A stretch of 64,000 bases of DNA from Salvator merianae (lineage: Eukaryota; Chordata; Lepidosauria; Squamata; Teiidae), in the NCBI GenBank assembly GCA_003586115.2, contig QVOM02000053.1, forward strand, positions 4,684,700-4,748,699, given 5' to 3'. Below are positions 1 to 11,795 of this stretch, piece by piece. Each line of letters begins with the position of its first letter. Within the stretch, counting starts at the first letter, position 1. The notes under the pieces are model-generated. The model ran no database searches. It was not told the DNA's origin and saw only the letters and a list, made by a program, of their open reading frames with translations. The translations under genes were made by a program, and so were the position numbers.

Positions 1-3000
1 ATGCAGTTACTGGAATTTAGGCCCATCATTAATCTGAATCTTAACCTGAGATATAGGAATTAATGAACTAACTCCAAATTATGATAAAGATGCACCTCTT
101 TGTCCTAACCTTTGGCTGAAGAGGTAGCTTGCTGTCCCCTTTCATGGTTTTAATGGATTTATTGTTTTGATTTTATTGCTTTGAAACCCTAGAATATAGA
201 GTGTGATAGAAGTACAAATAAATAGAAGTACAAATAAAGAAAAAAAGAAGTTGGCTAGTTCTAAGGCATTCTGCTTTTTTTCCCAGTGAAATTGTTATTT
301 TATCTGATGTCTTCTATATATTTCTACAGTTTTTTTGGCATTGCAACCAGTGCTCTAATAACTGGTGGAATGACTCCCATAGGCGTTAGATTTGTAAATT
401 GTGTTATTCAGTGATCATCTTTAATTCTTCCTTAATTTTACTGTTTCTTGGAATAGTCACACCTACTGTTGTAGCTTTGTTCTTCTCAGCTGCAGTATTG
501 TCAGGCATATGATAGTCCAGCTGTTTATTTGCTCAAATTTTAAAATATTTATTTTAACTTTAAGGTTCTTGATTGCTATCATAATCTCTCTCTCTCTCTC
601 TCTCTTTAATCCAATGATTCGAATCTGGCTTGAATCCAGTCAACTATTCTGTACTATGCTGAATCAGTGGTAGGACCCAGCAGTTTATGGCCTTAATTGT
701 ATTTGCTCCATTAAGCTTTGAATTCAGGATTTTATGAATCCTCTGTGTGTGTGAGTATGCATGAGCATGTATAATTATTATTTTACTGTTCTAATAGTAT
801 TAGGTAAAACACATTTTGGGGGTGATGCCCCTTTCTCCCTTGATGGACTGCTTCCCTTCAAAATGGACAAGTAATTAATTAATTCACAGTCACAGGTTTC
901 ATAAACCCACAGACAAGCAAACCTTCAAGATGCATAGCTTTGATCCTAGCTCTCCCTCACAACAAGTGTACAAAGAAGTCTAACTCCTCAACTGAGCTGG
1001 CGGGTGGGTTGAAAACCGGAGCATGTGTTTTGTGTTTGGGGATGTATATGGGGAAAACATAAAAAATATAAAAGTTTAGCCCCTTCTCCATGGGGCTAAA
1101 CTTCTGCATTTCCACTTGTGGCAACAGGAGGCACCTCTTGCAATGATACACTCAAACATTGTCCAAGAAGCCTTTATGAGAAGGAGGCTGTGATTTTACG
1201 TTCTATAGAAGAACACTTCAATCACTGTGCCATCTAGCATCTCTCCAATGGGAGCAGCAGAGTTGCCCTTCTACATGTCAAAGGAGGTGCATTTTCAAGA
1301 TGTCAACCCCCAGGCTCTTTCTGCATTACTGTGGAGAGACACAGCCTTAACAAGCATTCGAAAGATACAAGGAATAAGGGCTCAGACCCCTGGATATAAA
1401 TGCTAGCCATGTGAGTGTTCAGATAGTAGCCTTGGAGAAAAGCATATTCCAGAATGCTCCATTTTGTGAAAAGTCTTCCATATCTTGGACCCATTAGAAT
1501 GTTCAAGTAGCTTGCGAAGCCAATATTTGGGACAAATTGTAAGTGACTAAAAATGCTGTTGGACTATTAGAAACGAATGCCATGTTATTCTGAAAATCAA
1601 TATCTTTAATATGCTGAGACATAATTTTCTGTGCTTTAAACAAACCCTTGCCAATAAGAAATTTAAGGCTAATCCGATTAGTTGAATCTTATTTACAAGT
1701 GGCTTTAGCCATTCTACAACTTTGCCTTCCCATAAAAAGATAAGTAACCCAGTCCTGCTCAAATTCTGAGTATATGGTTCTTGAAAGGGAGGTGACAAGA
1801 TGCATATCAACATATTGGGCACTTCAGACATGTGCCATTTATATAACTGTACGGCGAGTAATGTTCATACATGATGGGGAATTTTTATTGCTTAAGATAC
1901 ATTTTTGTAATTTTATGATTGCTTTGCTTACATTTAATGTAAGATGTAGCTGTCTAATCTTCCTTGAAAGGTTGCATGTATGCTTCCTGGAATCAAAATA
2001 GGGTTAAAAGAACAACATACATTATCTCTATTTTATACTTCATCTCTCTTCTATCAGGAAACCCAAGACATGTAATTCTCAGGTAGCTATCTGCTTAGTA
2101 ATGTGGCCCCAACCAACTTGTCTTCGGGAGGGTGCTGGTTTTCTCCACAATTGACTTTTTTCTTCTTTTTATTTGCCAGACGCTCCTAAATGAGGATCTC
2201 TAACATACGTCATCGCTGAAAAGCACAGGGTAATTCGTTGGTGTCTTTACTCCAGGTTCTGCTGCCTGGATAACTTTTTTTTATTTGGACACAAAGCAAA
2301 TGCAAGGTGTAGAGAAGGTCTTCTTTATAATGCATATGTCTTAGAAATAAATCATATCTTATTTAAATGCACCAGTATTAACCACCCCCCACGTATATAG
2401 CATATATACATAAAATGGGCGTGCGTTTTCACATTCTGCCCTCCGTTTCAGAATGAAGATTCTTTCAAGTGCAAATCAAGTGCTTTTGCAGGGACCACCA
2501 GCACATTAAGACTCTAATGCACAAAAGGAAAACATCTGTGGGCATCATTAAAGTATTTCTATATGCTACATGCCAAGCTCTGACCCTGTGACCATTTCTA
2601 CCATTAGATTTCTATGACCTCAGCAAAAGAGCTGAAAGGTGCAGGTATTAATTCACAGAACTGCGGGCTCAATTTAAGATTTAATTTGAGATAACTAAGA
2701 GCAACCGGAAAGTGTATTCAAAGTTATAAGTGAAGAATAAAAGATCTCCCCCTGTTTTTCAAGTTAAATATAAATCCAATATTTCTTTAACAGATTAATT
2801 CATCAATTGACAAACAACGTCCAAGGATTCCAAACACTATTTTCTCAATAGCCAGAATTATGGATCTTCCCTTTAAATGTTCCTTTTTTTAAAAAAAAAT
2901 GAAAGTCCTAATTTATTAATGCCTTCCTTTTACAGATTTTGCTGCACTCTTTTTATATAACAAAAAGGGGGAAAATGTTTCAGTTTATGAGCCATTCTCT

Positions 3001-4772
3001 ACCTGCAGTTGTGAAGTGCTCACCTTATTAAAAGATCATATGAATGTACAATTATTCAATAATAATAGTTTGAGAATGGAGAAAATATACTACTAATTCA
3101 GACATCAGAAAACCTCTAGTGATCGAAATGTAAGGGAAAAGAAAAGAAAAACATAAATCCTTATTCTTTTCCTAATTTTCCCAACATAAATGATAAATTT
3201 GGGATCTACATTCTGGAATCTAGGGAGTCACAACATGATTACTTTCAAGAGCAGAGGGATACGATGCTTTCTGCTCCCCACTGTGAGTATATTTGGAATA
3301 CAACTCTCATTGTTATTGCTAGAGGCTGATGGGAGGTTAACCCAACAACATATGGAAGGCATTGAATTTACTATTCACGCTTCCCAACCTAGTCTAAACC
3401 ATTTTTTTCTCCACAGTTGAAGGGAGAATTAAAGGCACTGGTGACACCAGGATGTCAGCAACATGGTCTAAAATGAACCACAAAGGAAGGGGCATTCTCA
3501 CTTTATGATGGGATATATTATACAGACCACTAGATAAATTTAGCCTACTTATATGCTTTCCAAGCAATAAATCAGACTGCCCGTAGACCTATTTTTATTA
3601 TAGTATACTGAGCAACAGCTAATACGTACAGTATGAGCCACATATTAAACCACAGAACCATGTAATAAACACATTTATCATGCATCTTTGACCAGCTGCA
3701 ACCCTCTTGCCCTTTGCTCTGCAACTCATCTCTAAGGACCTCATTACATTTCCTCAGTTCCCAGCTAACTTCCAAGTACCTTCAGTTAACTTACTATTAT
3801 CAGCCTTCTTCTTTGTGTACCGGGGTGGGTGGGTGGGGGATAGATTTCTAGCCATTGCATTGATCTGGAATTTGAAAAGGCCTATTATCCGTTTTTCTGG
3901 CAAATATTCAGAGGCATACAGCACTTAACCATCAATACAAAACCATACAAAACCTTCATGGCAAATATCTTTTGATACATGATGGTCATATCAATGTGTA
4001 AAGTTTCTAGCCCTGAACAAATTACCCATGAAATACCTCAGCCGATTAGATCCAAATTTGATTCAAATACCAAGTCGCTTATAGTTGGGATGTTCCTGGT
4101 TCATTAAAACTGAAAGCCACGAATATTGACAGTCTGATATAAAATAATGAAAATAGAAGTCAAGGAAGGGGAATGAATTGTGATGAAAATCAGGGTACAC
4201 AAATGCACACTAGCTGCCACTGTGCCATTCTGTTCTTCTATTAATTTATAAACAACCCCCCCTCCCAAATTTTACATAAACTGTCGTGGTGCAGTAGAAA
4301 GTTATGTTTCTTTTAAGTGGGCTAGGACTTGTTCCTGTGGAAAACTAAGTTTTTGATGGCTTACACTTTGTTTATTGAAAATAACACTGAGCAAACTCAT
4401 ACAAGTTTTATATCTAAATATAATATAAACACAGGCTGGAGTAAAACTGAGGAGAAATCAAGATATGAATTTAAAAATATCTGGATTTTTTTATTGCTAG
4501 CGGCTAAGAAAGTTATAGTTCAGTCATGGAAATAAGAAGATCAACTCCTGCTATCAAACTAGTATAAGCAAGCCTGAAACCTTGGTAGTTCAGAATTTAT
4601 TATTTATCAAACTATGTAGGGTAATCTCCTTAAATTCTCCTTAATGAACTTAAAGAATCCCCTTTCTTAGACAATGCTAGTCAATTAGCAAAATAATTTT
4701 TACCCCCAATGTATATTCTCACCATACTTACAGCATAATACCACCCACGTCTGAATTATTGCACTATCTATA
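1..4772. other. AT-rich unique DNA, no gene seen
   Basis: No open frame here exceeds about 95 codons and none resembles a known protein. No LINE, SINE or MITE signature was recognised. The stretch around 2440-2830 is less degenerate-looking, with TATTAATTC and several intact short motifs, and could be a conserved non-coding element, but that cannot be judged from one sequence. Confidence 0.6.
585..606. repeat. (TC)n microsatellite
   Basis: Uninterrupted TC dinucleotides, about 11 units. Confidence 0.95.
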
Positions 4773-4912
4773 GCTGCATCCAGACCGTCACTTATTTATT
4801 CCTCTATATTTGGATATTCCAGAACAAAGGCTGGGTATTCCGGAATATCCAGGCTTTATTCTGGATATTTCCAAATACAGTGGAAAGAATAAGCGATGTC
4901 TGGATGCAGCCT
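4773..4912. mobile_element. Palindromic MITE, family A, copy 1
   Basis: The unit is an imperfect palindrome of about 140 bp. It opens with GCTGCATCCAGAC and closes with GTCTGGATGCAGC, and the two arms stay alignable up to the centre (TTTGGATATTCCAG against its complement). The centre itself contains ATTCCGGAAT. A second copy lies at 13606-13742. The structure is that of a non-autonomous DNA transposon able to fold into one long hairpin. No clear target-site duplication was found, so the superfamily is unassigned. Confidence 0.8.
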
Positions 4913-5529
4913 AAGATTCTAAGCAATAGTCTAATTATAATCTCACTGATCCTGCTTTGCATTGAGTTATGACTCACTTTGGTCTTTATTCTTTGTTCCT
5001 GTTAATGTTTGTTGTATTTCTTCTGTTTGTTCTTGCATGGAACTTCAATGATTGCATACCTATCTTTGTTCGATAATAAAACGAATAAATAAACAACAAC
5101 AAAGAAAAACCATCAGGACTGTAAAATCAGGTCTCAATGGTGCTGCTATCGCTGGCAGTGTTATTCTTTGCATTGTAATCCTGGCTCTCCTCCAAAGAAA
5201 TACTCTCACCCATTGGATCCACAGAGGTGAACGGGCAGCAGAGGAAGGCTCTCTCTGCAGTGTGATACCAGTGGTCCTTACAGCATCAGACCAGGAAATC
5301 CCAGCATTAGGTCGCTTGGTGGCAAGACCTCTTCTAGCTGTAAATGGTTAGTGACTTCACAGCTAAACAATGCACGAAATAATGACAAGCCTAGGCTAAT
5401 TAGCATGCCGAATAACCATGGTCTGTGCAATAATAAATCCATTTCCTCTCTCCTTTTTCACTGTTGGGGGGTGGGGTGGGGAGAAGGAATTACATTGTTC
5501 CTTGATTCCTGTGACATGACTGTAAGCGT
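4913..5529. other. Unique DNA, nothing recognised
   Basis: Two short open frames (99 and 122 codons) cross this stretch but show no recognisable domain and no splice context. I treat them as chance. Confidence 0.5.
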
Positions 5530-5985
5530 AAGAAGCCGAAGTTCTGCTGACGCACAGTTTGCTCTGCGTGTCCCTAGGCATTCATCATATTGTTCAAAGT
5601 GCAAGCAGTGTAGACACTGCAGGCAGGCTGGGTTAAAAATTTTCCTTGACTTTTTGGTCCATTTGTCACACCGCCTGCCTTCCTGCCAGGGAAACCTTTT
5701 CACCTCCATCTCACTTTGAAGGCGTGCCCCAGGAGAAAGCGTCTAAGGTGAAAAATGATGATGTCATGAGGTTGTTGCAAGGTTAGCACACCCTTAAGCC
5801 GAGTCGTTGCCCTGATCCCAGGAGTGATTCCATTTTCTTCCTCCATCCTCTCACACACATCGCATCAGGAAAAGAACTAAGCGGCGTAAGCGTGAATTAC
5901 TTGTTGGCTTAATTAGCGGTCGTGCAAAGGCATTTTTTCTCTCCTCTCCAGCCAACTTGGCTGCACTGTGCATATACTTCTTGGC
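5530..5985. promoter_or_regulatory. Possible conserved non-coding element
   Basis: The block is free of repeat signatures and less AT-rich than its surroundings. It contains homeodomain-type cores (GGCTTAATTAGCGG near 5906) and a CRE-like half-site context (GATGATGTCATGAG near 5757). This composition is typical of vertebrate developmental enhancers. It is a pattern judgement only; conservation was not tested. Confidence 0.3.
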
Positions 5986-5987
5986 AG

Positions 5988-5990
5988 ATA

Positions 5991-6023
<33 letters not shown>

Positions 6024-6032
6024 GTGATGATT
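5988..6032. repeat. (GAT)n microsatellite
   Basis: About 14 ATG/GAT triplets, with one GGT interruption near the 3' end. Confidence 0.95.
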
Positions 6033-7323
6033 AAAAAAACACCAAGTTCAGCTAAGTTCTTTCTCCATTTTGGTCTAAGTACGATCCATTTCTAAGCATA
6101 AGGCAAAGAATAGCACACATTTTTCCTTGCTTCACTATAAAGTGGAAACGTGCTTTTCTATGGTCGGTCTGGGAAGATTTTCTGTTAACCATCATCAGCT
6201 ATTGTGGCCCAGATGACTTTACTATCAATCCACCAAACAAACAAACAGGAGGAAATGTAGTTTTGACTTTCAAAATCGTACAGAAATTTTGCCTCTACAC
6301 AATTTAACACAGAGCTTAAGAAATTTTGCCACTCCCAAATAAATAGATCTTCAAAACTACAACCTCCTAACATCAAGTCAATACAAGAAAAGGAAACCAA
6401 AAAATGAAAAGTTTTAATGTATTGCCCACTTTCATGCCCATTTACTTACAAAAGATTTTTCAAAAACAGTTGTTTACCAGATTCCAGCTTTAGTTCTGAA
6501 TTGGTTAGACCTGTCAATTTTGAAAAGCATTAAGCACTGACACTCATTCTCAATTTGTATCTAAAGTCATTCCACAGAGAACTGTCTGCTGAAGATATGC
6601 TTCTAGCATTGTTGCCTCCATATATCGGTCCAAGCTCAACATCAGCAGCCTGCTAACCTTAGGTTGTAAACTAAGAAGACTGCACTGAGTCCTGCCTTGA
6701 AAGAGTTCAGGAGGGGATTGAATCTCCTCCTGCACATTCCTAATCATAAACTAAACTATGATACTGACATGGGGTTTATTACTATTTAAGTAAAGGGAAC
6801 TGCAGTGTGTTTGTCCTTCTGGCTCCTTTCCCAGATGTGAAACAAACACGTCTTTATTCAAAAGATATCTGATGGCTTCTTCCAGATGTTAACGTCCTCT
6901 AGTGTCACTGACCTAGAAGAGCATGCCAACGGATGAGAGCAAATAACTCCAACCAGAATCTCAATTGGCCATTTTGAGGCCCAGGAAATAAGTTCCCACA
7001 TTATTAAAAATTATTTATTAGAAAATCATGTTCACTTGGAAAAGAATCTCAGACCAGTCTGTATAGATAAATAAGAGGACCTGTGACGCCACACTTATAA
7101 TTTGAAAGGTGTAACAAATCATATAAAGAGACTGGGAAAGAAAGGAGAGCAAGTTTAGGTTCTTTGCTTAAAAATACTGTTTCTAAAACAGAGAGGTGGA
7201 AAGAAAATCTTCTATGGCTGCTCCATCTTTGGCAGAAGCATAGAACTAGACAAGTTTCACATTTGCTCCACTTTGCCATGGAAATAATAGTAATCATAAT
7301 ATTCTTTTTAGAGTTCAAAGACA
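6033..7323. other. Unique DNA, nothing recognised
   Basis: No repeat family or coding signal seen; short open frames are uncharacterised and likely chance. Confidence 0.5.
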
Positions 7324-7437
7324 TAGCTGTGCTAGTCTGGAACAGTATAGCAAAGCCGTCTAGTGGCATCTTAGAGCCTAACAAAAGCAAGAAGTTGGTA
7401 GCATGAGCTGTCATAGACTAAGCCTACTTCATCAGAT
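7324..7437 (-). mobile_element. Penelope-like repeat arm, copy B (hammerhead-like core, mutated)
   Basis: Read on the minus strand, this segment matches the arms at 7637-7720 and 10241-10560: a CTGATGA box, a short stem, then GCTCATGCTACCAACTTC, then a 'gtTAGNCTCTAAG' block. The arrangement CTGATGA (7429-7435), six-pair stem, GAMA, three-pair stem resembles a hammerhead ribozyme. In this copy the second box reads GACA instead of GAAA, so a ribozyme would be dead. Penelope-like retroelements are known to carry hammerhead motifs, which is why I lean to that class. The family name is inference. Confidence 0.55.
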
Positions 7438-7636
7438 GCACATACAACCCAGCCTACTGACTGTTCCTCACATCTTCTTTCTGGTTCCCAGTCAGCATCA
7501 CTCTACATCACAACACTCTGGCAAGTATGCACCTCTATTCACACATAATACCTTAATGACCATCATTATACTCAACTTGTCACCTCATTACCACACCCAG
7601 ATTTTTGCATTGCTATCCACACACATAGTTTGCTTG

Positions 7637-7720
7637 TACGCTTAGTCTACAAAAGTTCATGCTACCAACTTCTTTTTCTTTATTAGTCTCTAAGATGAAA
7701 TTAGACTCCTTTGGTATTCT
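7637..7720 (+). mobile_element. Penelope-like repeat arm, copy C (truncated)
   Basis: The plus strand carries CTTAGTCTAC, an AAAAG box, TTCATGCTACCAACTTC and TTAGTCTCTAAGATG. These align with copies A and B but the CTGATGA box is missing. Copy C is inverted relative to copy B, with about 200 bp of unrecognised sequence between them. Confidence 0.55.
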
Positions 7721-9794
7721 TTCTAGAGGACTGAGATATTTAGGCTTCCAACCATTAACAGGTGCTTGTGATGTCTTCAGTTCTAGGGAAACATATTGTA
7801 AAAAGTTAATCAACATGGAAGAAAACGTGTTATCTTTATCCTTTGCAATTACACATCATAAGGAACAGGCGTTACTCACTATGAGAAACAGAATCTTGGA
7901 TTAATGTATCTTTGGCCTCTTTTCCAAAGTGTTTTAGGAATTTCAACTATGTTGCTAAACTAATTCTAGATATTGAGTTCGGAAGGTTCAAACCCGCTTC
8001 TGCTTAATCCAATATTGAAGCAACTTTCTGAAAATCAGTATAATCAATTGTATATTTAGATGGCAATATTTTGAGAGCATGCCAAAGAGGGCTTACCTGG
8101 GAAATATGTACACCTTTGTTGCATTCTCTTAAGGAGAATATTCACTGCTATACGTTCTAATCTAGATAAATGACCCAGTTGGAAAAACAAATAGAAACCA
8201 GATAAATTTGCTGATACTGCACAATTAGCGAAGATGGTAAATATGCAGAAAACAAAACAAAGAAGAAAAGAAAAAAAAAAGAACAACCAACTAACCACTG
8301 AGTTCACTGCACAACTTTACTGATGCACGACACGAAAAATTAACTTTGACACATGTAAAATGTTGTATATTGTTTGGTATGCCAAATTCAATGAATATGA
8401 TTGATCTGAAGCAAGAGGAATTCAAAAAGGACCTTGGGATAATGGCAAATGTTTCATAAAAAGAAAAGGGGGACATCCCTATTGTCTGAGATCAATACTT
8501 CAAGCTATCAAGAAAGGAACTAGCACACCCCGTTCAGTCAGGGCAGATTACCTAATTCACTGGCAAAACCCAGATAGAATAATGTGTCACCACCTTATAA
8601 GACGATCTTAATATTTCTCTTGAAAAGGTATTAGGGAAACTAGGAAAGCTGATTCATGGGCTAAAAAAAAAAAAAAAAAAAAAAAATAGATGGGCTTAGG
8701 AAACCTAAGTATGCATGGTTTTTAAAAAGATGATTTAAAAAATGGATTATTATTTGAAGTATGGAGAAAATATTCTTAAAGCCAGATGATTCTACTTTGG
8801 CTTGCCTGTTTTAATAACATACACAGCAAAAAGGTTTAATTGAAGTTTATCTTTTGAAACATGAGGCAGACATTGCAGCATTAAGAAAAAAAAAAAGTTA
8901 TAGAGATTATGCTGCTGTATATAACTATTTGAAAGCAACTGGGTTTTGCAAGTACCTCAGCTGAGGTTAGTAGAAAGGGCAGTTCCCCACTAACCTTTAT
9001 CTTTATATGTATGAATACGGGTCACAACAATGCTAATTGCTAAAATTTAAAACTATCTGGCCACTTGGAATGTGATGAAAAAGACGGCCAGCCTGGAATC
9101 AGCTAGCAGAATTTCTCAACGTGAAGTCTCTTATAAACAGCCTCCGTACAATTTCTGATACTTCATTTCTGACAGACTGGATTAAGAGCAATTCTCCTCT
9201 ATCCAGGCTGAGAATTTACTCAGTGTCACTTCCATAAGGAGAAAGGATTATCTCGATGACTCAAACCGTTTTCTTTTTCTTTTTAGAAAAATCAGCCTAT
9301 GCCCTGGAGTATGAGGTGAGACATATTTTAGGGTGAATGAATGGGCCCACCTACAAATCACAGCTGCAGACAAAAGAAAACAAACTTCATAGATCTGTGA
9401 GCCATATGCAAATAGCCTGGCAATTATAATATTATAATGCCATGTTTCCCAGTGAAGGAAATATCTACCATACATTCGTCAACATCCATTCTCATCTATG
9501 AGGCCATATGCTTTGTAAAAAGTGACGCTGAATAGAACGTCATAATTTATTTGAGTGGTTCTGATCCAGACTAAATGAATCATCTATCTTTTCACTTTGA
9601 TTTTTTGGGGCAGTGGATGGAGTACTTAAGAAAAATAGGACACAAACTTGTAGAAGGCAATCTGACTAGTGTTCACACATAGCAAAAAAAAAAAAAAAAA
9701 AAAGGGGCTCAAAGGTTCCTTAAAGATGGTAGCATGTGATCCTTGGATTCTCATTCCATCTCTATCCCACCTTTTCTAGACAAGACAAGAATGT
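7721..9794. other. Unique DNA with two poly(A) tracts
   Basis: Poly(A) runs of about 24 and 20 bases sit at 8663-8686 and 9684-9703. They could mark retroposon tails, but no element body was recognised next to either. Otherwise nothing was seen. Confidence 0.5.
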
Positions 9795-9912
9795 TCATGA
9801 GAAGGAGGAGGAGCAGATGCAGAAGAGGTTTGCCATAATTTTCCAGGGAAGTTGTTGGGAATCGATTCTGTGACCTGTTCTTTTTGGCCGCTGCTCTACC
9901 ACTGATTCACAT
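9795..9912 (-). mobile_element. tRNA-derived SINE fragment
   Basis: On the minus strand the sequence reads TCAGTGGTAGAGCAGC (pol III A-box type) followed about 30 bp later by AGAATCGATTCCC (B-box type), as in tRNA-derived SINE heads. The 3' body is short and degraded. A real tRNA gene is unlikely because no cloverleaf can be closed and the flanks continue as SINE body. Confidence 0.65.
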
Positions 9913-10240
9913 AGGCGACCCCAGAGTGTGTCCATACCAGCTCCAGTTGGTGTACCATTTATGGCTCCCCCTGGGTAGGGAAACTTCACCCTCAGATCAC
10001 TATAATGAAGAAGATCTCCTCCTCTGCAACAGGCTTAGAAGATCAGTAAGACTATCTCCAAATGCTACGGGAAATATCGAGTCTCTGCAGAATGCTGGCA
10101 TTTCCCTGAAACTTGGAGCGGGCATCTTTGGCAAAAACTCACACATGGCCAAACTCACTTATGGAGCCTGGATGCCACAAAGCAGCTTGGAAGTAGAATA
10201 AGGATTAGCTGCTACTGAAAAGTGTTCTTTGTTTGGAAAG

Positions 10241-10560
10241 TCACATCTGATGAAGTAGGCTTAGGCTGTGGTCAGACACAGCCCAAAAAAAGGGGGGCGA
10301 ATCTGGGGTATCTTACTAAAGACTTTGAGGTGAGATTCTTCACACACCAGTCTGCCTCTCCCCGCTTTCTTGAACATGGTATGCTAGAAAAGGTGGATTA
10401 GAGAAGGCTGAGGACACAAGGGACACACACTGTCTCTCTGAGGTGCCTCTGAGGCGCCCCTTTTGTTATGACTGATCACATCCTTAGTCTATGAAAGCTC
10501 ATGCTACCAACTTCTTTTTCTTTGTTACTCTCTAAGGTGCTGCTAGACCCACTTGCAGTA
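10241..10560 (+). mobile_element. Penelope-like repeat arm, copy A, split by a MITE
   Basis: CTGATGA lies at 10247-10253 and the matching GAAA at 10493-10496. They are separated by an inserted 220-bp element. With the insert set aside, GTAGGC and GTCTAT flank a TTA loop and form six pairs (two of them G-U), and GAAA is followed by GC-TCAT-GC-T, a three-pair stem with a tetraloop. That is the hammerhead layout, apart from one extra A after CTGATGA. The 3' part matches copies B and C (TCATGCTACCAACTTC, CTCTAAGGTGCTGCTAGAC). The core is intact in sequence here but physically split. Confidence 0.6.
10264..10483. mobile_element. Short MITE with TTA duplication (Harbinger-like)
   Basis: The element begins GGCTGTGGTCAGACA, and its end, complemented, reads GGATGTGATCAGTCA, so the terminal inverted repeats are about 15 bp with three or four mismatches. 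It is bounded by TTA at 10261-10263 and 10484-10486. Copy B of the host repeat gives the uninterrupted site with a single TTA, so the duplication is directly visible. A TTA target and short repeats fit PIF/Harbinger MITEs. No transposase frame is present. A related element is at 25275-25643. Confidence 0.75.
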
Positions 10561-10767
10561 TAAATCCAGTTTAATGGCTATGGGAGTGCTTCCATGATGT
10601 TTCCACATAAAACAGGGCTAGAAGCATTGGTCTGCTTCATAAGAACCTTTCATGGCCCCAAGTCAGTCCATTCCTGTCAGCCCACCTGTTTCCAAGCTCA
10701 GGTTGGGCTGTTGCTGAACCCACTGCAAAATGAAAGTTATGGACCGGGACAAAAATTTCCAATAGAT

Positions 10768-10864
10768 TTAGAAATGTAACAACAAATGTGTGGCGTAACG
10801 TAAATAGGTCTGCTCCTTCTTAAACCTAAAACTAGATAGCACACATTTGTTGTTACATTTCTAA
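10768..10864. repeat. Perfect 25-bp inverted repeat (hairpin)
   Basis: The left arm (10768-10792, starting TTAGAAATGTAAC) is exactly complementary to the right arm (10840-10864), with a 47-nt loop. Twenty-five pairs without a mismatch stand out among the decayed repeats nearby. It could be a tiny mariner-type MITE or a small-RNA hairpin. Confidence 0.85.
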
Positions 10865-11795
10865 TGAACAGCTAATATTATGTCCTGCTTCATTTCTGGA
10901 AAACCTTTAAGCACAATAGTTTAAAAGGCTTTTTTGTTTTTTTGGTGTTTTTTTTAAAGATTTATGTTGGTGTTAATGAGGGAGGCGTACGTTCTCATAA
11001 CTGAAGACAAATCCACTCAGAGAGGCTGCCCTTGTTTGCTCAGCATAATTATTTGGAAACTGCAGCACACAGGATTTTTATAAATGGAATTGTCAGGCAG
11101 CTATTTTTGGAGCCCAAAAAGACATCCCTGGAGGAGACTGACGTGGGGATGTCCAAAGGGAACCTGCCAAGCGCTCCCGTAAGCAATAGCACGGTAAGGG
11201 GGAGGGGAGAGCCCTGCTTCCTGATATGGGAAGAAGAAATCAATGTTTTGACATCTCAAGAGCAGAGCCGTATGGATCCCCTTATGTATACACAATTACT
11301 CTATTGGCATAAAGATTTTTTTTGCCCCCATGTCCAGCTAAGCCGTCCTTCAACTTAGGATGACAACAAGATTTTCTCGAGTGGTCGGCATGACATTTAG
11401 TAGTACTGAAGAGCGTTTTGCTAAAAACAAGATGGGTTTCAATGGAAAGGGAACCTCCAGGAAGCATTGCTAGAGAATCACCTTTACCAACGCTTCCAGC
11501 CATCACTTGAAAACATTTAATAGGAATAAGGAAAGTTCCCTTATAACAGGGCAGCCCAGGCAAGGAATCTTCCTATCACCGATTATTCAATACGGAGAGG
11601 CCAAAACTCAGCATCCATTTTGCATGCCAAAGGCTTCAGTTTCAATCACAGGAAAAGCTAACTGAAAATCTATTCAGTATCTTTGCCGGCAATGCTGCAC
11701 AGACATGTCCAGGGAGTCAGCAAGTGATGAGTCCAACAAAAGGACTCTGTGGCTGTTTCTGCATTGCGTCATTTGGCACATAATATAGAGGCCAG
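10865..11795. other. Unique DNA, possible conserved block at its start
   Basis: The part at 10970-11170 is repeat-free and contains AGCATAATTATTTGG; it may be regulatory. Overlapping open frames of 93-108 codons occur on both strands without recognisable domains. Nothing else seen. Confidence 0.4.

Noticed and set aside
1885..1896. miR-137-like core (TTATTGCTTAAG)
   Set aside because: The match stops after 12 bases and the upstream sequence does not form the precursor hairpin.
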